From Candidatus Hydrogenedens sp. (GTDB taxonomy: Bacteria > Hydrogenedentota > Hydrogenedentia > Hydrogenedentales > Hydrogenedentaceae): DNA of 10,000 nucleotides. Every line of letters starts with the position of its first letter. Position 1 is the first letter of the stretch. The stretch covers positions 1-10,000 of the forward strand of contig JAIWNQ010000183.1 of the NCBI GenBank assembly GCA_020216745.1. The letters run 5' to 3'. The notes under the pieces are model-generated. The model worked only from the letters and a program-made list of their open reading frames with translations, was not told the origin of the DNA and did no database searches. The position numbers were made by a program, and so were the translations under genes. Positions 1 to 7,800 of the stretch are shown here, piece after piece.

Positions 1-673
1 CTACTGGCGAGAAGACTGAGAATCTGCCCCCGACATTTAGCGGAATTTCAAATTGGGTAATCCCGTATTTTTCAGCGATAGGATGTAGAAGACTTTTTGG
101 GGCATTTTCACTTTTTGGGCTTGTTGTAATAACGAGGTGTTCCTTTATTTTTTCAGGACCTAATGAATTCTCCAGTTTTTTTAAAACGATAAGTAGCTGG
201 CACATTGTTTCAGCAGTTTCACCTGATTTTGAGATAGCGTTATATAATGTTTTTTCAGGTGGGCATAATTGAAGTATTCTCTCAAATGTTGATGGGTCAA
301 TATTATCCATAACAAATAATCGGGGATAAGCTTTTCTTTGCTCTTTAGAAAGGAGATTATAATAAGGGCCGTTAATTGCTGTATTTAAAGCGGTAATCCC
401 TAATGCGGAACCACCAATGCCAAGGATAACTAAATTTTCGATACCCTGATTTAAAAATTGCTTTGATACCTCTTTTATTTTTTCCCTTGTCTTTTTGTCT
501 TTGTAAAGGTCGAAGAAGCCATATTTCTTAATTTCTCTTTCTTTTAGTATTTGTTTATGGCATTCCTCAATTTGATTTGAAAGTTGCTTAAATTCATTGG
601 TTGTATAACCGTGGTCAGTGCCAATTTTATCGGCATGACATAAAGAGACATCAATTTTAATGTTTGGAATCAT
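1..673 (-). CDS. pgi: Glucose-6-phosphate isomerase, N-terminal part (runs off left edge)
   Basis: This gene encodes the cytoplasmic enzyme that interconverts glucose 6-phosphate and fructose 6-phosphate in glycolysis and gluconeogenesis. Reading the minus strand from the ATG at 673-671 gives 224 uninterrupted codons to the window edge, about half of the usual 445-550 residues. Three family hallmarks are visible: GIGGSALG at residues 85-92, the phosphate-binding SKSGETAET at 148-156, and the PGI signature NVGGRFSVFSPV at 213-224. The catalytic C-terminal half lies outside the window. The start is supported by a GGAG on the minus strand 8 nt upstream. The ATG overlaps by 4 nt (ATGA) the stop of a possible 25-codon ORF starting at 747. 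The gene is divergent from the beta-helix gene at 926, so the two do not share an operon. Identity is near certain from the motifs; the exact start is likely but not proven. Confidence 0.96.
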   Translation of the reverse strand, partial: MIPNIKIDVSLCHADKIGTDHGYTTNEFKQLSNQIEECHKQILKEREIKKYGFFDLYKDKKTREKIKEVSKQFLNQGIENLVILGIGGSALGITALNTAINGPYYNLLSKEQRKAYPRLFVMDNIDPSTFERILQLCPPEKTLYNAISKSGETAETMCQLLIVLKKLENSLGPEKIKEHLVITTSPKSENAPKSLLHPIAEKYGITQFEIPLNVGGRFSVFSPV

Positions 674-925
674 GAGAGTTTCTCCATCAGTATATTTAAT
701 TCTCCGGTGATAATGAAGATGTGAAGTAGTTTATCATAAGTAGACATAAAATTTCAGATACAAAACTTAAATAGAAAAATGCAAATGTGGCGTAGTGTGA
801 ATTAAAAATTTTGGCTTTGTTTGATGTAGGATGATTATGGGAAAGATTTTGATGTGTTAAAAGAAGTATAATGATTGTAATTTTTAGTTCTCCATAAATA
901 AAAGCCCTTTATAGGAATAAATCAA
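674..925. promoter_or_regulatory. Divergent intergenic region between pgi and the beta-helix gene
   Basis: This 252-bp AT-rich spacer must carry the 5' ends of both flanking transcription units. On the plus strand a consensus TATAAT at 867-872 is the best -10 candidate for the beta-helix gene, but no good -35 lies 16-18 bp upstream (only GATTTT-like sequence). On the minus strand, a TTGTAT followed after about 19 bp by TATGAT is a weak candidate for pgi, and it would start transcription inside the small upstream ORF. I see no strong inverted repeat or operator-like palindrome. A possible minus-strand ORF of 25 codons (747-670) is the only coding-like element and has no convincing Shine-Dalgarno sequence. 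Confidence 0.5.
867..872 (+). promoter_or_regulatory. Candidate -10 box for the beta-helix gene
   Basis: TATAAT matches the sigma70 -10 consensus exactly and lies 53 bp upstream of the ATG at 926, giving a plausible leader of about 45 nt. No convincing -35 hexamer is present at the right distance, so in such AT-rich sequence the match could be chance. Confidence 0.35.
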
Positions 926-2221
926 ATGGATGTGAAAAAACTATTTTTTATTTCAATAATTTTACTAATTAATTCTGCATATCCGTCGGATTTAAAGGTT
1001 TCTTTATATCAACCTAATCATGAGGCAATATCCCAAGTTGAGCAAGGGAGCCTGAATTGGGCAAGTCCAGCATGGTGGGGATTTAATGAACAGGATGCTA
1101 CTGAGTCGTTACAGTCGGCAATTAATTCCGACGCTGAAGAGGTTATTGTCCCTAATATGGGTGTGCCATGGATTGTTAGACCAATTACATTACGTTCAAA
1201 CCAAAAGATCACTTTGATGTCGGGTGTAGTTATATTAGCAAAAAAAGGAGAATTTAAAGGGGGAGGAGATTCCTTATTTAGTGCTGATAATGTGGAAAAT
1301 CTCACTATCTCAGGTTATGGTGCCACATTAAAAATGAATAAGAAGGATTATCAGGACAAGAAACAATATAAACCTGCGGAGTGGCGTATGACCCTGTCTA
1401 TTTGTGGTTGTAAAAATGTTTTGGTAGAAGGTATTCGATGTGAAAGTAGTGGAGGAGATGGAATTTATATTGGTGCGACAAATAATCTGAATAGATGTGA
1501 AAATGTACTTATTCGTGATGTTGTTTGTTATGATAATCATCGTCAAGGGATTAGCGTTATTAGTGCTTCAAATTTAACGATAGAAAATTGTTTATTAATT
1601 GGAACTTCAGGAACAGCACCACAGGCAGGAATTGATTTTGAACCTAATCAAGAATCTGAACAACTAACAAATATTGTTATGAAGAATTGTATGATTAAGG
1701 AAAATAAAGGAGCGGGTATACTTATTTATTTGAAACAATTTGATAAAACGACTCTTCCAGTATCAATTACTGTTGAAAATTGTTTTATTCAAAATGACTT
1801 TGACCATGGTGTAGCTATTGGTGCGGTTACTAAAGATGGGCCTTTGGGAGATATTAAATTTAAAAACTGTTATATAGAAGGTTCTCAAAGAGGGGGGATT
1901 TGTGTTTTTGATAAATCTGCGGACGGGGTAAAGATATATTTTGATAATTGCGTATGTGTTAATACACCCCCGAAAAGTAATGGTTTTCCAATCAAGATAA
2001 ACCAATGGAAAAAAACAATGGTTGCAAAACTTGGTGGGGTGTGTTTTAATGATTGTGTTGTGTATGATATTTATGAACGAAGTCCTATCGAAATAAATAC
2101 CCTTTCAAAAGATTGCCAGATTTCTGATATTAGAGGAACTATTATTGTTAAAGGGAAAAGCCTACCTAAGGTCGAGAATAAAACAGGTTTTAGTGTAAAT
2201 GAATTAGTGGTAGAAAAATGA
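926..2221 (+). CDS. Secreted right-handed parallel beta-helix protein (pectate-lyase-like fold)
   Basis: The 431-residue product starts with a signal peptide (lysines at 4-5, hydrophobic core LFFISIILLI, likely cleavage near residue 20-22), so it is exported. From about residue 120 to 345 it shows irregular beta-helix rungs of the form NLTI-NC-I, for example NVENLTISG, CKNVLVEGI, CENVLIRDV, NLTIENCLL, TNIVMKNCM, ITVENCFI and IKFKNCYI, with GDGIYIG and GIDFEPN loops. This is the fold of pectate lyases, polygalacturonases and NosD/DUF1565 proteins, so polysaccharide binding or cleavage is plausible. I cannot point to a definite catalytic triad, although acidic residues near D237 and E239 are candidates. 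Cysteines recur at equivalent rung positions (C222, C255, C286, C315, C342). The start is supported by AGGA at 913-916, 9 nt upstream. The gene stands alone: pgi is divergent and the next gene has its own promoter. The substrate is unknown. Confidence 0.85.
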   Translation: MDVKKLFFISIILLINSAYPSDLKVSLYQPNHEAISQVEQGSLNWASPAWWGFNEQDATESLQSAINSDAEEVIVPNMGVPWIVRPITLRSNQKITLMSGVVILAKKGEFKGGGDSLFSADNVENLTISGYGATLKMNKKDYQDKKQYKPAEWRMTLSICGCKNVLVEGIRCESSGGDGIYIGATNNLNRCENVLIRDVVCYDNHRQGISVISASNLTIENCLLIGTSGTAPQAGIDFEPNQESEQLTNIVMKNCMIKENKGAGILIYLKQFDKTTLPVSITVENCFIQNDFDHGVAIGAVTKDGPLGDIKFKNCYIEGSQRGGICVFDKSADGVKIYFDNCVCVNTPPKSNGFPIKINQWKKTMVAKLGGVCFNDCVVYDIYERSPIEINTLSKDCQISDIRGTIIVKGKSLPKVENKTGFSVNELVVEK

Positions 2222-2239
2222 ATTAATGCGGATAATTTG

Positions 2240-2269
2240 TTGACAAAAAACATCAAGATTTTCTATTAT
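2240..2269 (+). promoter_or_regulatory. Sigma70-like promoter upstream of the lytic transglycosylase gene
   Basis: A perfect TTGACA -35 (2240-2245) is followed after an 18-bp spacer by TATTAT (2264-2269), a 5/6 match to the -10. It lies in the 76-bp gap between the beta-helix gene and the transglycosylase, with a predicted start about 20 nt before the first ATG. It probably drives the transglycosylase and aminotransferase genes together. Confidence 0.65.
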
Positions 2270-2297
2270 TAGTTATAGAAATTTTTATGAATGAGAA

Positions 2298-3392
2298 ATG
2301 TGTGTAATGATTACAAATCAATTTCAGAATATTTTTATTACCAAGAGATGCGGAAGAAGATGCTTCGGTTTTATTTTTTCAGTATTGATTTTTTCATTCT
2401 TTGTGAGTGCAGAACCGAATTCTAATCTACTTACAAATAAAGATGTAAAAGATGGCTCCTCTGTCGGAACGAAAGTATATAAAATTGACTTTAAGGAAGC
2501 ATATGCTGACCGTTCACAGCAAAAGGGATTGTATCAGTTCCAGAAAAAAGATGGTACAGTCGTGTTTACAAATCGTCCACAAAAATACCGTTCTAAAAAC
2601 GAATATAAAGAGGTATATTTTAAGAAGTCGCAACAATCGGGAGCGAAGTCTGGTAATAAAAGTATAAGTTCAAATCAAAAAACGGGAACTGACGATGGGG
2701 GATATGCAATTATTGTACCGTTAGAACCTGTTCATGTAGCAAAAAAGTTTGAACATTTATATAAAGGGAAAACATATAATTTTGATACGATTCAGAATAT
2801 TGTTAAAGAATGTAGTCAATATTATCAGGTAGATGAACGTTTAATCTGGGCTGTTATGGAAGTGGAAAGTGGGTTTAATCCCAATGCAGTTTCCACTGCG
2901 GGAGCATGTGGTTTGATGCAATTAATGCCTGCAACTGCAGTTGAAATGGGTGTTACTGATATATTTGACCCTGCACAAAATATTGCAGGTGGTGTTCAAT
3001 ATTTAAGTAGAATGTTAGATTTGTTTAATGGGAATATTGATTTGGCATTGGCAGGGTATAATTCTGGACCCGAAAACGTGAAAAAGTATAAAGGTATTCC
3101 TCCTTTTGATGAGACGGTTAACTATGTAAAATTAGTAAAATCAAAGTTAGGACTGAAGGTTGATTCTAATTATTATGCAAGCAGGATAAGTGGGAAAATT
3201 ACTGTGAGTCGGAGGATAAATACATTATCAGGAAGGAATACAATTAAGAAGTATATGGTTTACTTTAAAAGTGGTTTGCGTCAGCCAGCTGACGATGTAG
3301 TCGAACAAGCACCTTATTATTACATAAGTTATGGAAATAGAACTTACCCTGTTAGAACGGAGTTGGTTCAGAAAATTGAAAAAAATGGATAG
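2298..3392 (+). CDS. Secreted lytic transglycosylase (SLT/GH23) with DUF4124-like N-terminus
   Basis: The product is a peptidoglycan-cleaving enzyme of the soluble lytic transglycosylase type, which forms 1,6-anhydro-muramic ends and acts in the cell envelope. The N-terminus is a signal peptide (basic TKRCGRR, hydrophobic FGFIFSVLIFSFF, VSA cleavage near residue 38). Residues about 78-95 (LYQFQKKDGTVVFTNRP) resemble DUF4124. The SLT domain spans about 163-285: E190 in MEVESGFNP is the expected catalytic glutamate, followed by GLMQLMPATA (205-214), GGVQYL and ALAGYNSGP (250-258). A separate 45-residue C-terminal piece (318-361) resembles the short KNG...Y..V..V..I tail seen on some deltaproteobacterial transglycosylases. 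The first ATG is at 2298, but the in-frame ATG at 2307 is better spaced (10 nt) from GAGA at 2293-2296, so the true start may be 3 codons later. A promoter precedes it; the aminotransferase gene begins 36 bp after it. Confidence 0.92.
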   Translation: MCVMITNQFQNIFITKRCGRRCFGFIFSVLIFSFFVSAEPNSNLLTNKDVKDGSSVGTKVYKIDFKEAYADRSQQKGLYQFQKKDGTVVFTNRPQKYRSKNEYKEVYFKKSQQSGAKSGNKSISSNQKTGTDDGGYAIIVPLEPVHVAKKFEHLYKGKTYNFDTIQNIVKECSQYYQVDERLIWAVMEVESGFNPNAVSTAGACGLMQLMPATAVEMGVTDIFDPAQNIAGGVQYLSRMLDLFNGNIDLALAGYNSGPENVKKYKGIPPFDETVNYVKLVKSKLGLKVDSNYYASRISGKITVSRRINTLSGRNTIKKYMVYFKSGLRQPADDVVEQAPYYYISYGNRTYPVRTELVQKIEKNG

Positions 3393-3428
3393 AACAACTA
3401 TTATCCAATCAGAAGTTAATGAAATGAT

Positions 3429-4772
3429 ATGAGAAGTGATTGTTTTTCTTTATACGGTTTTTATTCTTCTCAACCCTCTCCTGTCAGCCAAATGATGTCT
3501 GAGTTTGCTAAAGATTTCCGACCCGATGTAGATATTAACCTTGGTGTTGGGTATGTTAATGAGGATACTATTCCCTATGATGAATTTGCAGAAATTGCGT
3601 CGATGCTTGCAAAGAAAGACACGAGGCCTTCACACTTGTTAAATTATGGCGGTCCAGAAGGTTCCATTCAATTAATAGAAACCATTAAATGGTTTTATCA
3701 AGAATTGTGGAAAAATAATAGGATGGAAGGTATCCCTGATTTTGATGAGAGGCGTATAATTATTGGGGTCAGTGGAGCAACAAGCATATTGACGGGTTTG
3801 GCTAATATATTGAGGAAAGGTATTGTCATCACGACTGATCCAGTCTACTATATATATACTTCGACATTAGAACGGTATGGGTTTGAAATTGTACCTGTTC
3901 AAGAAGAGGTAGAAGGTCCTGATATTCATATTCTAATGGAGGTGCTTGAAACACATTTAAAACAGGGGAACCCTGTGTCTTTTTGTTATTTTGTAACTGT
4001 AAATAATCCAACTTGCACTGTGATTTCTAACCGAAGAAGAAGAGAAATTGTGGAAAGCATACAATACTTATCAAGAAAATATAATGTGTATATACCTATT
4101 ATTTTCGACCTTGCCTATGAATGGCTTATTCATAACCTTGAATTGGAAAAGCCTATTTCACCATCTATTTATGATAATGATGGGTCTGTCTATGAAATTG
4201 GTACTTTATCAAAAGTATTTGCTCCTTCACTCCGTGTGGGTTTTATCATAGGTCCGCAAAATAGTCTTTTGTTAAATGGATTAGTACAATGGAACAGCGA
4301 CGTTGGATTTAGTGCTCCATTAGTAACACAGGAAATATCTGCACAATTGATAACAAAATATGGATTAAAACAATACAATAGTGTTAATGAGGGATATAAA
4401 GAAAAAGGGACATTATTTAAAAAACAGTTTATTGAGGAAATGGGAAATCACATAGCATCTATTTCTGGAGGGGATGCTGGTTTTTATCTTTACTTAACTT
4501 TTAATGGTATAAATACAGAACGGGGTTCTTCGTTTTTCAATATGCTTTCCAGAAAAACAGGAGATAAAGATTGGGATTGGTATGAAGGTGAAAATACTAT
4601 GAAACCACGGGTAATTTATTTGCCCGGTGTATATTGTGTTCACCCTAAAGGTAATCTTGCTGAAAGAGGGAAGTACCAATTAAGAGTATCTTATGGCTAT
4701 GAAAATATAGATAATCTAATGAAATCTGTAGATATATTTGCTCAGGCAGTAAAATTGTGTAAGAGATTTTGA
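3429..4772 (+). CDS. PLP-dependent class I/II aminotransferase (fold type I)
   Basis: This 447-residue cytoplasmic protein has the fold-type-I aminotransferase layout without the N-terminal HTH of MocR regulators. In order are LNYGGPEGS (71-79, substrate-site loop), SGATSIL (115-121, at the usual PLP phosphate-binding loop), the variant NPTC at 193-196 in place of NPTG, D227 (pairs with the PLP ring nitrogen) with Y230, the Schiff-base lysine K262 in GTLSKVFAPSLRVGF with R269, and R419 in LRVSY (binds the substrate carboxylate). The overall pattern is closest to LysN/Aro8-like 2-aminoadipate or aromatic aminotransferases, but the substrate cannot be told from sequence alone. The ATG at 3429 is the first possible start, because an in-frame TGA ends at 3422; no good Shine-Dalgarno precedes it, which fits translation as the second gene of an operon with the transglycosylase 36 bp upstream. 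No functional link between the two is evident. Confidence 0.88.
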   Translation: MRSDCFSLYGFYSSQPSPVSQMMSEFAKDFRPDVDINLGVGYVNEDTIPYDEFAEIASMLAKKDTRPSHLLNYGGPEGSIQLIETIKWFYQELWKNNRMEGIPDFDERRIIIGVSGATSILTGLANILRKGIVITTDPVYYIYTSTLERYGFEIVPVQEEVEGPDIHILMEVLETHLKQGNPVSFCYFVTVNNPTCTVISNRRRREIVESIQYLSRKYNVYIPIIFDLAYEWLIHNLELEKPISPSIYDNDGSVYEIGTLSKVFAPSLRVGFIIGPQNSLLLNGLVQWNSDVGFSAPLVTQEISAQLITKYGLKQYNSVNEGYKEKGTLFKKQFIEEMGNHIASISGGDAGFYLYLTFNGINTERGSSFFNMLSRKTGDKDWDWYEGENTMKPRVIYLPGVYCVHPKGNLAERGKYQLRVSYGYENIDNLMKSVDIFAQAVKLCKRF

Positions 4773-4780
4773 AGCTATAT

Positions 4781-4809
4781 TTGACATTTTAATGAGAATA
4801 TGGTATAAC
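4781..4809 (+). promoter_or_regulatory. Strong extended -10 promoter for the LRR/B-repeat protein gene
   Basis: Consensus TTGACA (4781-4786), a 17-bp spacer and TATAAC (4804-4809) preceded by TG at 4801-4802 form a near-ideal sigma70-type promoter with an extended -10. It begins 9 bp after the aminotransferase stop codon. The block ATGGTATAACTTATATATG (4800-4818) recurs with one change at 9146-9164 ahead of the next secreted-protein gene. Confidence 0.8.
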
Positions 4810-4870
4810 TTATATATGTTAAAAATATAAGAAAGAAAATAAAAAAACATAAATTAAAGGAGATTTAGTT

Positions 4871-7800
4871 ATGAGAAAGAGTTTAGTTCTAATTATCACC
4901 TTGCTGTTATCAGCGAATGCATTAGCAGGGGTTGTAACCTTTAACGATTCAAATTTGTTGGAGGCTGTGAAAGCACAATATGAAGCTCAAGTTGGAGTAC
5001 CTTTAAGTGATCCACCTACCTCAGATGAATTGTCAGACCCTGCATTTACTTATTTGGATGCGTCATACTTAAATATTCAATATTTGACAGGCTTGGAGGC
5101 TTGTACAGCATTGGAAGTGTTAAACCTTATTGGTAATCAAATAACCGATTTGTCGCCACTTGGAGATACTACTTATGGAGGTTTAACAAATCTTTCAGTT
5201 TTAATGTTGGGTAAGAATCAAATTACCGATATAAGTCCTTTATCTAATTTAGCAGGTAATCTAAATGTGTTAGATATAGGATATAACCAGATTAGCGATA
5301 TATCCACTCTTTCAACATTTACAAATTTGATAGGCTTAAATTTAGGTTTCGGTGTGTTTGGATTGTATCCAGAAGGAGTAGATTTTTTTGCTACTGGTGT
5401 AAATGATTTAGATGATGCTGACTTAAATGTTTTAACTAATTTAACAAATCTTGGTATGCTTAGTATAGGTGGTTTAGAAAATGTGACTTCAATCGCTTTC
5501 CTGAATTCATTGTCGAATTTAACTCAGTTGTATTTATGTAATAATCCGATTGCTGATTGGAGTCCATTGGATGCAGTTGACCAGAACTTAAATGTATTTG
5601 GAGAATTTAATTGCGGTCTTACGCAATCTGCAGTGGATAATTATGTCGTTAATATGACTAATATTACCTTTATAGATGAGGATAATCTGGGCATATTAGC
5701 AATAATAGAATTTGGCACAGGTTCAGATATAAATGATATTTCTGGATTATCTGGATTAAATCCTTCAATTGCATTTTTAGGTGGAATAGGGATTAATGAT
5801 ATTAATGTAGTAAGCAATTGGACGAACCTTTCTATGTTTGTATGTGCCTTTACTGGTATTCAGAGTCTTGATGCTTTGATTGATTTGCCAAATCTAACAA
5901 GTGTATCCGTCCCGGGAAATAATATTGGTCCTAACATGTTCACTCAGCCGATAAGTACACCTTTCAGCAATCTTACAAGTTTAAGTGTGAGTGAAAATGT
6001 TTTAGAAGATTTGAGTGGTGTAGAGTATATGCCGAACCTGGAAAGTTTGACTGCGGAAGGTAATCAGATTGATGATATATGGGTGATGGATCTGGATGGG
6101 GCACCAAAGACAACACTAATAGAATTGAACCTTGGTAATAATCAAATTCAGGATATTAATCCACTTTTAAATTATACTGCTCTGAATGAAGTAAATCTTT
6201 CTTATAACCAGATAGAGAATTTTGGATATTTAGTTGATAATGTTGGCATTGGGCCTGGTGATAATATTGATATAAGTTACAATCCCGTTCCGCCTGAGTA
6301 TTGTGGATTTATAGACCAGTTAGGGTTGAAGGTTTTACCTGGTGGTTCTCTTAGTCGTGCGGGAGTATGCGAGGCAAGTATTGAGGTGGAAATTGTAGGA
6401 GAAGGTATCACTAATCCGCCAGTAGGGATAACTCCTATTGCATATAATTCTTCGGTTGGAATAAGAGCATATCCTCAAAGAGGAAGTAATTATGCGTTTA
6501 AGCAATGGGAGATTTACGATGCAGGCTTAGGTGATTATGTGTTACTAACGGAGAATCCGGCTTATGGGTTCCCAAATATTATGGAAAATATTAAGGTTAG
6601 GGCGGTATTTGTGGATACGGAGTCTACTTACACTATTACATTTAATTTAACAGGCAATGGTGCGGTAGATGAGTTCCCGCAGGGATCAGGGGTGTATAGA
6701 TACATTGCGGGGAAACAGGTGAATTTGTATGCATTAAGCGGTCCTGGGGCATATTTTGCTGGATGGACTGGTGATGTTAGTTCGTCAGGAACACAACTAT
6801 TTGCAAATATACTAATGGATGGAGATAAAACGGTTGGAGCAGTTTTTGAAAATGCTGGTTACACATTAACGACTGGGGTGCTACCTGATAGTCTTTCAGG
6901 TGGTGTCTTTCCATTTCCAGGAACATATTATTATGCAGAACAAGCAGAAGTTACCTTATATGCATGGGGTAATATAGGAAATAAGTTTGACCATTGGGAA
7001 GACGAAAATGGTAGTCAGGTGGCTACAGTTACTCCTGTTACTATTACTATGGATTCAGACAAAGTATTTATTGCTGTATTTGTTCCAATAGTGACATACA
7101 AATTAACAATAAATACAAATCCATTTGAGGGTGGAAATACGAATCCACCAGTAGGTGAGTATTGGTATGAGGAGAATAGTACCGTATATGTTTTTGCGAA
7201 TCCGAATCCGGGTTGGTTCTTTACTCAATGGACTGGGGATATTGGTGAAGCCAATCCATTTGATGATTTTATAGAAATTCAAATGGATGGTAATAAAGAA
7301 ATCACAGCTAATTTTGAAGAGGCTGATTTCACACTTGAACTTTATATAGATGGAGCCGATAAGGGAGAGATTAATCCAGCACCCGGAATATATTATTATA
7401 AGATTGGGCAATGGATATTCCTTAATGCTACAAATTACCAACCGAATGCATTTTTAGGTTGGTATGACTACGATACAAACGACCTTATATCAACCAGCTG
7501 GTTCTATGCTTTCCAGGTAGAAGAAGGCATGACTTTACGTAAAATTGTAGGTAAGTTTGGAGAGGCGCAATACTTGGTCACCATGTTAGAAGTACAGGGG
7601 AATGGAACTACTACACCTTCATCACCTGGCACATATGGTTATGTTGATGGACAATGGTGTACGCTCATTGCATACCCCGACCCCGGTTGGAGATTTAAAT
7701 ACTGGGTAGATGAAAATGAATTTGTTGTTGATATAATGAATCCATTGCCTGTCGAGTTTAATCCTGAACAGTCAAATTATACATATCGTGCAGTCTTTGA

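Noticed and set aside
3429..4772. MocR/GntR-type transcription regulator
   Set aside because: The aminotransferase domain starts almost at the N-terminus and there is no winged-helix DNA-binding domain before it.
7103..7441. 112-codon antisense open frame
   Set aside because: It lies inside the B-repeat region of a clearly coding plus-strand gene, has no Shine-Dalgarno sequence, and encodes an Ile-rich, domain-free product.
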